Shown in pieces: positions 14,910-23,469 of a DNA stretch of 59,648 nucleotides. Source of the DNA: Pseudomonadota bacterium (GTDB lineage Bacteria > Pseudomonadota > Alphaproteobacteria > Rhizobiales > Xanthobacteraceae); assembly GCA_023386635.1 (NCBI GenBank), contig JAEWJH010000117.1, positions 1-59,648 of the forward strand. The letters are read 5' to 3'. The first letter of the stretch is position 1, and every line of letters begins with the position of its first letter. Made by a program: the position numbers and the translations under genes. The notes under the pieces were generated by a model. It was given only the letters and a program-made list of their open reading frames with translations, was not told the DNA's origin and did no database searches.

Positions 14910-16231
14910 CCGCGTCCTTCCCCGACCAGCGCGCCAGCAATCGCCTTGCGCGTTTTCAGAAATACGGAGGGCGTGCGCGTGCCGATCAGGCCGCGCGGCC
15001 GCCAGACCATGATCAGCACCATGGCGCCGCCGAACACCAGCATGCGGTAGGCGGCGAATTCGCGGAACAGTTCGAAGCCGCCGATAGTGACGACGGCGGC
15101 GATGGCGACGCCGAGCTGCGAGCCCATGCCGCCGAGGACGACGATGGCGAGGATCAGCGCCGATTCCACGAACGAGAACGATTCCGGGCTGATGAAGCCT
15201 TGCCTTGTCGCGAAGAACGCGCCGGCGAAACCGCCGAACATCGCGCCGATGGCGAAGGCGGTGAGCTTGGTGTTGGTGGTGTTGATGCCGAGCGAACGGC
15301 AGGCGATCTCGTCTTCGCGCAGCGCCTCCCAGGCGCGGCCGATCGGCAGCCGGCGCAGCCGCAGCGTCACCCAGTTGGTCAGAAGCGCGAGCGCCAGGAT
15401 CAGATAGAACAGGAAGACGATGCGGTGGGTGGCGCTGTAGTCGAGGCCGAACACCGCGGCAAAGCCGTTATCGTCATTGTTGAACGGGATACCGAAGAAC
15501 GACGGGCGCGGGATCGAGGAAATGCCGTTCGGTCCGCCGGTAACGTTCTGCCAGTTCAGCAGCACGATGCGGATGATCTCGCCGAAGGCCAGCGTGACGA
15601 TGGCGAGATAATCGCCGCGCAGCCGCAGCACCGGGAAGCCGAGGATGATGCCCCAGAACGCGGCGAGGATGCCGGCGAGCGGCAGGCAGACCCAGAACGA
15701 CAGCTCGAAGTTCTGCGCCAGCAGCGCATAGGAGTAGGCGCCGACCGCGTAGAACGCGACATAGCCGAGATCGAGCAGGCCGGCGAGGCCTACGACGATG
15801 TTCAGGCCCCATCCCAGCATCACATAAGTAAGCACGAGGATGCCGAGGTCGAGCGCATAGCGGTTCTCGAAGAACAGGATTGGCGCGACCAGAACGAAGC
15901 CGAGTAGCAACCAGCCGATCCAGCGGCCGAACCCGCTGGCCCGTGCGGGCATGGTGAAGGTGTTGCTGCCGGGAATGAACCGTTGCAGCCGGATCGGTCC
16001 GTCGCCGAACGCCAGCACGCGCAGAAAGCGTCCGACGAACACGGCGGCGACCAGCAGCGCCACGTCGTTGAACCGCGTCCAATAGACAAGGGCACCGCTC
16101 GGTCCGGTTTCGGTGCGGATGCCGATCATCAGCCCGACCAGCCCGAGCGCGACCAGCGCCGAAAGCGTGGCGCTCTTGAGCGCTGTACCGAACGCGAACC
16201 GGGGAGGAGAAGGCGCGGCCGCGTCGGTCAC
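14906..16231 (-). CDS. livM: Branched-chain amino acid ABC transporter permease LivM
   Basis: This is a 441-residue permease. It carries an N-terminal extension of about 110 residues with two or three extra helices, common in LivM proteins. The core includes YVMLGWGLNIVVGLAGLLDLGYVAFYAVGAY, the EAA-like loop GRAWEALREDEIACRSLGINTTNTKL (about residues 291-316) and IVVLGGMGSQLGVAIAA. It starts 1 bp after livH and overlaps livG by 4 bp. It forms the membrane channel with LivH. Confidence 0.94.
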   Translation of the reverse strand: MTDAAAPSPPRFAFGTALKSATLSALVALGLVGLMIGIRTETGPSGALVYWTRFNDVALLVAAVFVGRFLRVLAFGDGPIRLQRFIPGSNTFTMPARASGFGRWIGWLLLGFVLVAPILFFENRYALDLGILVLTYVMLGWGLNIVVGLAGLLDLGYVAFYAVGAYSYALLAQNFELSFWVCLPLAGILAAFWGIILGFPVLRLRGDYLAIVTLAFGEIIRIVLLNWQNVTGGPNGISSIPRPSFFGIPFNNDDNGFAAVFGLDYSATHRIVFLFYLILALALLTNWVTLRLRRLPIGRAWEALREDEIACRSLGINTTNTKLTAFAIGAMFGGFAGAFFATRQGFISPESFSFVESALILAIVVLGGMGSQLGVAIAAVVTIGGFELFREFAAYRMLVFGGAMVLIMVWRPRGLIGTRTPSVFLKTRKAIAGALVGEGRG

Positions 16232-16232
16232 G

Positions 16233-17147
16233 TCAAACTTTCTCCACCTCCGGCCGACCGAGAATGCCGGTCGGCAGGAAGATGAGGACGATGACGAGGA
16301 TCGAGAAGGCGGCGACGTCCTTGTATTCGATCGAGAAGTAGGCGGACCAGAATGTCTCGATCAGGCCGATCAGCAGCCCGCCGAGCATCGCGCCGGGCAG
16401 CGAACCGATGCCGCCGAGCACGGCCGCGGTGAACGCTTTCACGCCGGCGACGAAGCCCATGTAGAAATCGACGACGCCGTAATAGAGCAGATACATGACG
16501 CCGGCGACGGCCGCGAGCGCCGCGCCGAACACGAAGGTCAGCGAGATGGTGCGGTCGACATTGACGCCGAGCAGCGAGGTCATGCGCATGTCCTGCTCGC
16601 AGGCGCGCATGTCGCGGCCGAGCCTTGTCCGGGTGATCAGCCAGGTGAACACCGCCATCAGCGCGACAGTGGTGACGACGATCAGCATCTGCACATAGGA
16701 GAGTTCGACACGGAACGTACCGTTGTCGAGCAGCGTGATGCCGCCTTCTATCAGCGGGGGCAGCGGCTTCACGCGCGCGCCCTGGGCGACCTGGACGAAG
16801 TTCTGGAGGACGATCGACATCCCGATCGCCGAGATCAGCGGCGCAAGCCGGAACGAATGGCGCAGCGGCCGATACGCGACGCGCTCGACAGCCCAGCCGT
16901 AGAGCGCCGTCAGCGCCATGGCGATCACCAGGACCAGCAGCAATGCGAGCGGGATGGCGGTGACGCCGAGCGACATCAGCACGACGAAGGCGATTAAGGC
17001 GAGAAACGCGCCGACCATGAAGATGTCGCCGTGCGCGAAGTTGATCATGCCGATGATGCCGTACACCATCGTATAGCCGAGCGCGATCAGCCCGTAGATC
17101 GATCCGAGCGTGACGCCATTGATGAGTTGCTGGACGAAATATTCCAC
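16233..17147 (-). CDS. livH: Branched-chain amino acid ABC transporter permease LivH
   Basis: This is a 304-residue permease and the first gene of the liv operon. The likely start is GTG at 17147 (translated VEYFVQQLINGVTLGSIYGLIALGY), five bases after GAGGGG; 24 further codons upstream are open but unlike LivH. GYTMVYGIIGMINFAHGDIFM, the loop RACEQDMRMTSLLGVNVDRTI and KAFTAAVLGGIGSLPGAMLGG are family hallmarks. About eight helices are visible. Its stop is one base from the livM start. Confidence 0.94.
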   Translation of the reverse strand: MEYFVQQLINGVTLGSIYGLIALGYTMVYGIIGMINFAHGDIFMVGAFLALIAFVVLMSLGVTAIPLALLLVLVIAMALTALYGWAVERVAYRPLRHSFRLAPLISAIGMSIVLQNFVQVAQGARVKPLPPLIEGGITLLDNGTFRVELSYVQMLIVVTTVALMAVFTWLITRTRLGRDMRACEQDMRMTSLLGVNVDRTISLTFVFGAALAAVAGVMYLLYYGVVDFYMGFVAGVKAFTAAVLGGIGSLPGAMLGGLLIGLIETFWSAYFSIEYKDVAAFSILVIVLIFLPTGILGRPEVEKV

Positions 17148-17321
17148 GCCGCCCCTCAGCTGCGTTCGTCGGTCCCCGCGAATCCTTAACAGGATGGCGG
17201 GAATGCGGCAACGCGACACAGCTGCAATAATTTAAATCCGGCGGGATCGGCGGTTCCGAGGGAACGGCGGAGTGCCCCAGTCCGTTGGTCTCGGCTAATC
17301 CTCAGAACCATGGAGTGTTCG

Positions 17322-17480
17322 ATGAGCCAACAGAACGAGAACCAGAACCAGAATCCGGGCCAGCAGCAGCAGGGCGGCCAGAAGCCGGGCCAGCAGCAGC
17401 AGGGCGGTGGCCAGAAGCCGGGTCAGCAGCAGCAGTCCGGCCAGCAGGACAAGCCCGGCCAGCAGCAGCCGCAGCGCTAA
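17322..17480 (+). CDS. 52-residue Gln/Gly/Pro repeat protein
   Basis: This is a short low-complexity protein beginning MSQQNENQNQN, followed by four tandem units that start PGQQQ (at residues 12, 22, 33 and 45; units of 10, 11, 12 and 8 residues). It contains only Q, G, P, K, N, S, E, D, R and the initial Met, with no hydrophobic or aromatic residue, so it should be fully disordered. TGGAG lies seven bases before the ATG and a strong terminator follows, which supports a real gene. An in-frame ATG at 17310 is an alternative start. The function is unknown. It could be a hydration or stress protectant, which is inference. Confidence 0.7.
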   Translation: MSQQNENQNQNPGQQQQGGQKPGQQQQGGGQKPGQQQQSGQQDKPGQQQPQR

Positions 17481-17499
17481 CGCGCACGGTCGAGGAAAT

Positions 17500-17529
17500 G
17501 GGCTCCGCCATCCGGCGGGGCCCTTTTTC
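17500..17529 (+). terminator. Terminator of the Gln/Gly/Pro repeat gene
   Basis: A ten-pair stem GGGCTCCGCC/GGCGGGGCCC with a four-base loop is followed by TTTTT, 19 bp past the stop codon. Confidence 0.85.
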
Positions 17530-17665
17530 TGTGGTGGTGTGGGTAACAGGTCCGGCAGACGTGTTTATCCACCGCGTCACGCTTAACCGGTAAGGTAAAG
17601 CATCGGTATCTTTTGAACCGGCAATGCGACGTGATTATGCATGATACTCCGCAAGGGAGAACAGC

Positions 17666-18250
17666 ATGCGTTATCGGGGTCTGGTTACGGCATCGCTTCT
17701 GTCGATCGCGCTCTATTTCGCGTTGTTCTGGGGATTCGATGCGCTCCGCATCCTGACGTCGCCGGCCTATGGCCTCGAAGCGGCGTGGCATTCGCAGGTG
17801 GTCTACTGGGTTGGACGCTGGCTCGGCTTTGGGCCGTACGGCCTGCTGCAGCTTGCTGCCGGTTACGGGATCGTCAAATTCGCGGTGGCGGGCGTGTTCT
17901 GCGTGCATCTTCTCGACCGCGCGCGCTGCTGGCGTTCCGGCAAGCCGGACATGGACGTTCTGGAGATGGCGCTGTTCCTCGTCGTCATCGTCAGCATCGT
18001 CACAGTCGCGCCGGCGATCTGGCAGCATGATGCGACGCTGATCCGCTCCTGCACGATGAATCTGGTGATCGCCAGCCTTGCCGCGGCCATGGTCGCGATC
18101 GAGCGCAACGAGCAGGAGAAGGACGTTGCGCGTGTGGCTGACGCCAGCGTCATGGAAATGACGGAGCGGGATGTGGTGGTGGTTGAGCCTTCGCCGGCGG
18201 CCGCCGTTACGACGAAAGCGGGCGAGGGCTGGTACGCGCCATGGCGCTGA
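17666..18250 (+). CDS. Four-helix membrane protein, unknown function
   Basis: This is a 194-residue protein with about four hydrophobic segments: residues 5-27, 50-80 (FGPYGLLQLAAGYGIVKFAVAGVF), 98-118 (VLEMALFLVVIVSIVTVAPAIW) and 128-145. A cytoplasmic-looking acidic tail of about 45 residues follows. I do not recognise the family. AAGGGAGAAC precedes the ATG. It is a single gene, closed by a terminator whose hairpin extends into pcaC. Confidence 0.6.
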   Translation: MRYRGLVTASLLSIALYFALFWGFDALRILTSPAYGLEAAWHSQVVYWVGRWLGFGPYGLLQLAAGYGIVKFAVAGVFCVHLLDRARCWRSGKPDMDVLEMALFLVVIVSIVTVAPAIWQHDATLIRSCTMNLVIASLAAAMVAIERNEQEKDVARVADASVMEMTERDVVVVEPSPAAAVTTKAGEGWYAPWR

Positions 18251-18298
18251 AGGATAGGCGCCGGGTTGACGCCAAATACGCCAGACCTTGAAAATCTG

Positions 18299-18332
18299 AA
18301 ATCCGGCTGACGTTCAGCCGGATTTGTTTTTT
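18299..18332 (+). terminator. Terminator overlapping the 3' end of pcaC
   Basis: A perfect 12-bp stem (18299-18310 and 18314-18325) with a three-base loop is followed by GTTTTTT. It terminates the plus-strand membrane-protein gene. One arm encodes the last codons and stop of pcaC on the opposite strand. Confidence 0.85.
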
Positions 18333-18715
18333 GCCTTGTCGAGTTCGGCGACGATCTCGGCGGCCAGCTTGAACGCATGGTTCGCCGCCGGCACGCCGCA
18401 ATAGATCGCCTGCTGCTGCACGATCTCGCGGATGTCGTCGGTGCTGAAGCCGCCCTCGGTGAGGGCGGCGCGCACATGCATCTTGAACTCGTCCCATTTG
18501 TCGAGCGCGATCATCGTGCCGATCACCAGGACGCGGCGCGTGCGCTCGTCGAAATGCGGGCGGGTCCAGACTTCACCCCACGCATAGCGGGTGATGAAGT
18601 CCTGAAACTCCGCGGTCAGCGGCGTCTTGTTGGCGTTGGCGCGGTCCACCCAGGCATTGCCGAGCACCTGCCGACGCCGCGCCATACCCTTGTCGAAACG
18701 ATCCTTCTCGTCCAT
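18314..18715 (-). CDS. pcaC: 4-carboxymuconolactone decarboxylase
   Basis: This enzyme decarboxylates 4-carboxymuconolactone to 3-oxoadipate enol-lactone in the protocatechuate branch of the beta-ketoadipate pathway. It has 133 residues, close to the family norm. Typical stretches are MARRRQVLGNAWVDRA, FQDFITRYAWGEVWTRP, VLVIGTMIALDKWDEFKMHVRAA and IREIVQQQAIYCGVPAANHAF. The start at 18715 has GAGAGG at good spacing; the ATG two codons upstream sits too close to it. It is the last gene after pcaB-pcaD, 14 bp from pcaD. Confidence 0.93.
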   Translation of the reverse strand: MDEKDRFDKGMARRRQVLGNAWVDRANANKTPLTAEFQDFITRYAWGEVWTRPHFDERTRRVLVIGTMIALDKWDEFKMHVRAALTEGGFSTDDIREIVQQQAIYCGVPAANHAFKLAAEIVAELDKAKNKSG

Positions 18716-18729
18716 CGCCATCCTCTCCG

Positions 18730-19521
18730 TCAGCCGATGAATTTGACGACGGCGTCGGTATAGGCCCTGGGCTGCTCGACATTGGAGATGTGCGAGGCGT
18801 CGAGCGTCACCATCTGCGCGCCGGGAATGGACTTGCACAGCGCTTCGCCGACCGCCGGCGTCGTCGCCGGATCGTGCGCGCCGACGATCACCAGAGTCGG
18901 GACGCTGATCTTCGGGTTGCTGTCGCGGAAATCCATGTCGCGGATCGCCTCGCAGCAGGCGATGTAGCCCTCCGGCGGCGTCGCGACGAACATCTCCTTC
19001 ATCTTGGCGATGGCCTGCGGCGCGCTGGCGACGAAGCCCGGCGTGAACCAGCGCAGCATGTTGCCGTCGACCATCGAGGCGAGGCCCTTTTCGCGCACGG
19101 TCTTGATGCGGTCGTTCCAGGGCGCCTTATCCACATAGCAGGCGCTGGTGTTCGACAGGATCAGCTTGTTGATCCGCTGCGGTGCGTTGACGCCGAGCCA
19201 CTGGCCGACCATGCCGCCCATCGACAATCCGCACCAGTTGATCTTGTCGATCTTCAATGCATTGAGGATCGACAGGACGTCGAGGCCGAGGCGCTCCATC
19301 GTGTAGGGGCCCTTCGGCGCGTCCGACTTGCCGTGCCCGCGGCGATCGTAGCGGATGATGCGGAAACGGTCGCCGAGCGCCGCTGTCTGCTCGTCCCACA
19401 TATGAAGATTGGTGCCGAGCGAGTTGGAGAACATCAGCACCGGCGCGCCTTCGCGGCCGTCGACCTGAACGTTCAGCTTGGCGCCGTCATCGGCTGCGAT
19501 CATGGTCGCGGTGTTGGGCAT
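18730..19521 (-). CDS. pcaD: 3-oxoadipate enol-lactonase
   Basis: This is a 263-residue alpha/beta hydrolase that opens the enol-lactone to 3-oxoadipate. The nucleophile is S100 in WCGLSMGGMVGQWLG. An acid in VIVGAHDPATTP and a histidine in DASHISNVEQP complete the triad. SNSLGTNLHMWDEQ is the usual oxyanion-hole region. It sits between pcaB and pcaC in the same direction, which confirms the pathway assignment over a generic hydrolase. Confidence 0.94.
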   Translation of the reverse strand: MPNTATMIAADDGAKLNVQVDGREGAPVLMFSNSLGTNLHMWDEQTAALGDRFRIIRYDRRGHGKSDAPKGPYTMERLGLDVLSILNALKIDKINWCGLSMGGMVGQWLGVNAPQRINKLILSNTSACYVDKAPWNDRIKTVREKGLASMVDGNMLRWFTPGFVASAPQAIAKMKEMFVATPPEGYIACCEAIRDMDFRDSNPKISVPTLVIVGAHDPATTPAVGEALCKSIPGAQMVTLDASHISNVEQPRAYTDAVVKFIG

Positions 19522-19564
19522 GGCGTATCCTTCCGTCGTTTGGCTGTAATGATGATAGATTCGA

Positions 19565-20929
19565 TCAGGGTTTCGGCTGCGCTGCCGCGATCAGCCGGTC
19601 GATCAGTTGCTGCGAGACGCCCTGGTAGGCGGCGGGATCGAACAGGCGGCGGATTTCATCCGCGGGCACGATCGCCGTTACCTCCGCGGTCTCGAGCAGC
19701 ACGTCGCGCAGATGGCGATGCTCGCGCGCCGCGGTCTTGCCGGCACTTTCCATCTGATGATGCGCTGCCTGCTTGCCGATCTTCTTCGCGAGCGCGAAGC
19801 TCACCGCTTCCGACATGATCAGGCCGTGGGTGATGTCGAGATCGGCGCGCATGCGCGCGGCATCGACCTCCATCCCTTCGGCGATATCGACGATCCCGGC
19901 GAGCGCGCCCGAGGTCGCCAGCAGCAGCGCCGGGAAGGTCGGCCATTCCATCTGCCAGCCGCCGAGCGCTCGTTCGTGCTCCTGCACGCCGCCGGCGATG
20001 ATGGTCGCGACGAGGTTCGGCGCCATCGCCGCGCAGGTGAGCGCCGAGGCGGCCGCGACCGGGTTGCGCTTGTGCGGCATGGTGGACGAGCCGCCACGGC
20101 CGGCGCCGGCAGGCTCGAACGCCTCCGCCACTTCGGTCTGCATCAGCAGCGACACGTCGCGCGCGATCTTGCCGCAGGTCGCGGCGAGGATGCCGAGCGC
20201 GGCGGCGATTTCCGCCAGCCGGTCGCGGTGGCTGTGCCACGGCGCCTCCGGCAGCGGCAGCGATAGCCGCGCTGCGAGTTTCTCCGCGACCGCGAGGCCC
20301 TTGTCGTTGAGTGCGGCGAGGGTGCCGGCGGCACCGCCGAATTGCAGCACGAGACCGTCGCGCCCGGCGCGGACAAGACGCTCGCGGCTGCGTTGCAGGG
20401 CGGCGGCGTAGCCGGCGAGTTTCAGTCCGAACGGCATCGGCAGCGCATGCTGCAACCAGGTGCGCGCGACCGTATCGGTGTGGCGATGGCGCTCCGCCAG
20501 CGTGGCGAAGGCGGCGATGGCGCGCGCGAGATCGGCATCGAGCGCGGCAAGTCCGTCGCGCAAATCGAGCACCAGCGCGGTGTCGATGATGTCCTGGCTG
20601 GTTGCGCCCCAATGCACGAAGCCGGCGGCGTCCGCGTCTTGCGCTTTCACGGCATCGGTGAGCATGCGCACCAGCGGGATCGCGAGATTGCCCGATTTCA
20701 CCGAGGCCGCGCCGATCGCTTCGGGATCGAATTTCTCGGCGCGGCAGAACGGCGCGATCCGTTCGGCCGCGGCGGTGGGGATCAATCCCACATCGGCTTC
20801 GGCCCACGCCAGCGCGGCTTCCACATCGAGCATGTGCTGCAGCCGCGCGCGGTCATCGACCACCGCGCGCATCGCGGCGCTGGAGGTGAGGGGAGCGAGC
20901 ATGGGCGTGGGAGACAGCGAACCGGCCAT
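19565..20929 (-). CDS. pcaB: 3-carboxy-cis,cis-muconate cycloisomerase
   Basis: This enzyme cyclises 3-carboxymuconate to 4-carboxymuconolactone. It has 454 residues from MAGSLSPTPMLAPLTS, and belongs to the fumarase superfamily with the signature SSTMPHKRNP at 281-290 and HWGATSQDIIDTA near 106-118. FGGAAGTLAAL distinguishes PcaB from fumarases. The start has no clear ribosome binding site; MLAPL nine residues later is an alternative. pcaG and pcaH are not adjacent, so the dioxygenase must be elsewhere. Confidence 0.93.
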   Translation of the reverse strand: MAGSLSPTPMLAPLTSSAAMRAVVDDRARLQHMLDVEAALAWAEADVGLIPTAAAERIAPFCRAEKFDPEAIGAASVKSGNLAIPLVRMLTDAVKAQDADAAGFVHWGATSQDIIDTALVLDLRDGLAALDADLARAIAAFATLAERHRHTDTVARTWLQHALPMPFGLKLAGYAAALQRSRERLVRAGRDGLVLQFGGAAGTLAALNDKGLAVAEKLAARLSLPLPEAPWHSHRDRLAEIAAALGILAATCGKIARDVSLLMQTEVAEAFEPAGAGRGGSSTMPHKRNPVAAASALTCAAMAPNLVATIIAGGVQEHERALGGWQMEWPTFPALLLATSGALAGIVDIAEGMEVDAARMRADLDITHGLIMSEAVSFALAKKIGKQAAHHQMESAGKTAAREHRHLRDVLLETAEVTAIVPADEIRRLFDPAAYQGVSQQLIDRLIAAAQPKP

Positions 20930-20966
20930 GGGCACACTATGGACCGGCCAAGCGTGTTGCGGCAAA

Positions 20967-20980
20967 TGCATCGCGATGCA
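20967..20980. promoter_or_regulatory. Perfect palindrome in the pcaB/deacetylase divergent region
   Basis: TGCATCGCGATGCA is a perfect 14-bp palindrome, followed by two further TGCATC copies within about 30 bp. It is centred 45 bp upstream of the pcaB start. It could be an operator for a pca regulator; this is position and symmetry only. Confidence 0.35.
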
Positions 20981-21039
20981 GAGGCGCATTGCATCACAAG
21001 CGCTTGCATCGTCGGCGTGGATCGGATGGATAGGCGGCG

Positions 21040-21690
21040 ATGACTGACCTCACCCTGACGTTCGACAACGGCCCGGATCCCGAGACGACGCCGCTGGTGC
21101 TCGACGTGCTGGCGCGGCGCGGCATCCGTGCGACCTTCTTTGTCGTCGGCGAACGGCTGGCAGCCCCCGGCGGTCACGCTCTCGCGGCGGCGGCACACGC
21201 GGCCGGCCACTGGATCGGCAATCACACCTGGACCCACTCCGGTCCGCTCGGCACGCGCGACGGTGCTACCCTCGCGGAGCAGGAGATCGGCCGCACCCAG
21301 GCCGAGATCGGCGCGCTCGCGCATCCGCACCGGCTGTTCCGTCCGCAGGGCGGCGGCGGCGCGCTCGGTCCGCATCTGTTTCGGCCACGCGATATCGCCT
21401 TTCTCGAAGCGCAGCGGATGAGCTGCGTGCTCTGGAATGCGATCCCTGGCGACTGGAAGGACCCGGACGGCTGGGTCGAGCGGGCGCTGGCGCAGATTGA
21501 TACGCAACCCTGGACGCTGATGGTGCTGCATGACCTGCCGACCGGCGCGATGCGTCACCTCGACGCCTTTCTCGATCAGGTTGCAGCGCGGAATGTCCGG
21601 TTGCGGCAGGATTTCCCACCGGATTGCATGCCGCTCGTCGACGGGGTAGTCGTGCGGCCCATCAACGACTGCGTGACGCCCAAGGAGTAG
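21040..21690 (+). CDS. Polysaccharide deacetylase family protein
   Basis: This is a 216-residue NodB-like (CE4) deacetylase. Motif 1 reads TFDNGPDP (residues 7-14), where the usual second aspartate, a metal ligand, is asparagine. Motif 2 is intact as NHTWTH (61-66) with both metal histidines. RPQGGGGALGPH is a degenerate motif 3 and LMVLHDLP (near 168) holds the last histidine. There is no signal peptide, so it is probably cytoplasmic and may act on a small amide or imide rather than a cell-wall polymer. It is 6 bp upstream of coxG. Confidence 0.78.
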   Translation: MTDLTLTFDNGPDPETTPLVLDVLARRGIRATFFVVGERLAAPGGHALAAAAHAAGHWIGNHTWTHSGPLGTRDGATLAEQEIGRTQAEIGALAHPHRLFRPQGGGGALGPHLFRPRDIAFLEAQRMSCVLWNAIPGDWKDPDGWVERALAQIDTQPWTLMVLHDLPTGAMRHLDAFLDQVAARNVRLRQDFPPDCMPLVDGVVVRPINDCVTPKE

Positions 21691-21696
21691 TGCCTG

Positions 21697-22143
21697 ATGG
21701 CTATGACGATGAACGGTGAGTATCTGCTTCCCGCGACCAAGGAAGTGGTGTGGCAGAAGCTCAATGATGCGGAAACCCTGAAGGCGTGCATCCCGGGCTG
21801 CGAGGAGCTCAACAAGACTTCCGACACCTCGTTCGAGGCGACCGCGTCGATCAAGATCGGCCCGGTGAAGGCGCGCTTCAAAGGGAAGGTCGATCTCACC
21901 GACCTCGACCCGCCGAACGGCTATCGCATTTCCGGCGAAGGCTCGGGCGGCGTCGCCGGCTTCGCCAAGGGCGGAGCCACCGTGAAGCTGGAAGAACAAG
22001 AGGGCGGCACGCTGCTGAAATACGACGTGGACGCGCAGATCGGCGGCAAGCTGGCGCAACTCGGCCAGCGGCTGGTGAACGGTGCGGCCAAGAAAGTAGC
22101 CGACGATTTCTTCGCCAACTTTGCCAAGGCGGTTGTCGCCTGA
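21697..22143 (+). CDS. coxG: CoxG/SRPBCC family protein
   Basis: This is a 148-residue START/SRPBCC-fold protein of the CO-dehydrogenase subunit G family, which in carboxydotrophs helps recruit CODH to the membrane. MTMNGEYLLPATKEVVWQKLNDAETLKACIPGCEEL is the diagnostic opening and GGKLAQLGQRLVNGAAKKVADDFF the diagnostic end. The usual C-terminal membrane helix is absent, so this is the short form. It lies upstream of coxSLM, separated by a convergent BA14K gene. Confidence 0.9.
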   Translation: MAMTMNGEYLLPATKEVVWQKLNDAETLKACIPGCEELNKTSDTSFEATASIKIGPVKARFKGKVDLTDLDPPNGYRISGEGSGGVAGFAKGGATVKLEEQEGGTLLKYDVDAQIGGKLAQLGQRLVNGAAKKVADDFFANFAKAVVA

Positions 22144-22168
22144 CGTCAGGCCGGCACACCCTGAAATG

Positions 22169-22196
22169 AAAACGCCCCGCATTTGCGGGGCGTTTT
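22169..22196 (+). terminator. Bidirectional terminator between coxG and BA14K gene
   Basis: A perfect 12-bp stem AAAACGCCCCGC/GCGGGGCGTTTT with loop ATTT has A- and T-rich sides, so it serves both convergent genes. Confidence 0.9.
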
Positions 22197-22216
22197 GTTG
22201 TGTGATGGACCTCTGC

Positions 22217-22597
22217 TTACGGGCAGGGGTGCCGGTAACCGTCATAGCCCAGATAGGTGCCCGAGGCCGGATCGTAGGATTTGAACCGGTTCATACAGTA
22301 GGCAACATCGTCGCCCGGAGGCGGCCCGTAATAGGCCGGCGGAGGGGCATAATATCCGGGGCCGTAGCCGTATCCGTAGCCAGGCCGGCTCGCGGCGATC
22401 GCACCGCCGAGCAGGGCGCCGGCTGCGAGGCCGCCGAGCACGGCACCGCCGCCGCCACCGCCGTGACGGTGATGCCAGCCGCCGCCATGCCGCCCGCGCC
22501 ACTGGGCGTCAGCGGGCGTGACGGCCGCCAGCGTGGTCGTGCCGACCAGAGCAAGCGCAACAGCACCGGCCATCCATTTGGAACGCAACATCGACAT
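22217..22597 (-). CDS. BA14K family lectin-like protein
   Basis: This is a 126-residue exported protein. After a signal peptide (ending ADA, about residue 31) comes a Gly/His-rich stretch with one hydrophobic glycine-rich helix (GGAVLGGLAAGALLGGAIA), a Tyr/Pro/Gly segment, then the C-terminal BA14K motif CMNRFKSYDPASGTYLGYDGYRHPCP. The family is named for the immunoreactive Brucella 14-kDa protein and is confined to alphaproteobacteria. The first methionine, or the one at residue 3, may be the start. Confidence 0.88.
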   Translation of the reverse strand: MSMLRSKWMAGAVALALVGTTTLAAVTPADAQWRGRHGGGWHHRHGGGGGGAVLGGLAAGALLGGAIAASRPGYGYGYGPGYYAPPPAYYGPPPGDDVAYCMNRFKSYDPASGTYLGYDGYRHPCP

Positions 22598-22854
22598 ATC
22601 CTTTCAGTGCTTGTGATCCCCGAGGGCAATCCCTTTCAGAGGTAAGGCCCATCCCGCGTTAGAGTTCCGTGAAATCTTGGTAACGCTGTGGCGGACCCCT
22701 GCGACACTTGACCCGCAGGGCTCCTGCGGTCCAAGTTGAGACCGGTTCCAAGCTGCATTCAGCAAAATCGGCGAGATTTCGTCAGGAACCCGCCCTCAAA
22801 TTTTTGATGGGGGCCGAATCGAGCAGATTGCGTCGGATTGGGAGGAAACGGACC

Positions 22855-23331
22855 ATGGCCAGCACCGTGTCGATGACCGTCAACGGAAAGCCGGTCTCCG
22901 GCAAGATCGAGCCGCGAACCCTGCTGGTGCAGTATCTGCGGGAAACGCTCCGCCTCACCGGCACGCATGTCGGCTGCGACACGTCACAGTGCGGTGCCTG
23001 CGTCGTTCATGTGAACGGCGTGGCGACGAAGTCCTGCACGATCTTCGCGTGGCAGCTCGACGGCGCCGAGGTGAGGACCATCGAAGGGCTGTCCGCGGCG
23101 GGCGAGCCGCTGCATCCGATGCAGGAAGCGTTCCGCGAACATCACGGCCTGCAGTGCGGCTATTGCACGCCGGGCATGATCATGTCGGCGCTCGATATCG
23201 TGCGCCGCAAGGGTCATGAGCTCGACGACCATACGATCCGCGAGGAGCTGGACGGCAATCTGTGCCGCTGCACGGGCTACCACAACATCGTCAAGGCGAT
23301 CGCCGCCGGCGCGAAGGCGATGGCGAAATAG
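22855..23331 (+). CDS. coxS: CO dehydrogenase-like small subunit, [2Fe-2S] protein
   Basis: This is a 158-residue iron-sulfur subunit of a molybdenum hydroxylase. Plant-type [2Fe-2S] cysteines are C41, C46, C49 and C61. The second, helical cluster uses C101, C104, C137 and C139 (LQCGYCTPGMIM and LCRCTGYHNI). GGAGGAAACGG lies before the ATG. It passes electrons from the Mo site in CoxL to FAD in CoxM. It is the first gene of the S-L-M order typical of form II enzymes. Confidence 0.95.
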   Translation: MASTVSMTVNGKPVSGKIEPRTLLVQYLRETLRLTGTHVGCDTSQCGACVVHVNGVATKSCTIFAWQLDGAEVRTIEGLSAAGEPLHPMQEAFREHHGLQCGYCTPGMIMSALDIVRRKGHELDDHTIREELDGNLCRCTGYHNIVKAIAAGAKAMAK

Positions 23332-23469
23332 CCGATCCGGCCAGGAACACTCCGCCACAGGCGGCGAGGAGAGAGCGACATATCGGTTCGACGACTGACA
23401 GAACGAGAAACGCGGCTGCGCCGTCAGCGCTGACCGCGGGCGAGCACACCGAGGGGTGGGAGACGAGCA

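Noticed and set aside
17355..17477. CRISPR-like or satellite repeat array
   Set aside because: The 30-36-bp units have no unique spacers, stay in frame and code PGQQQ repeats, so this is a coding repeat.
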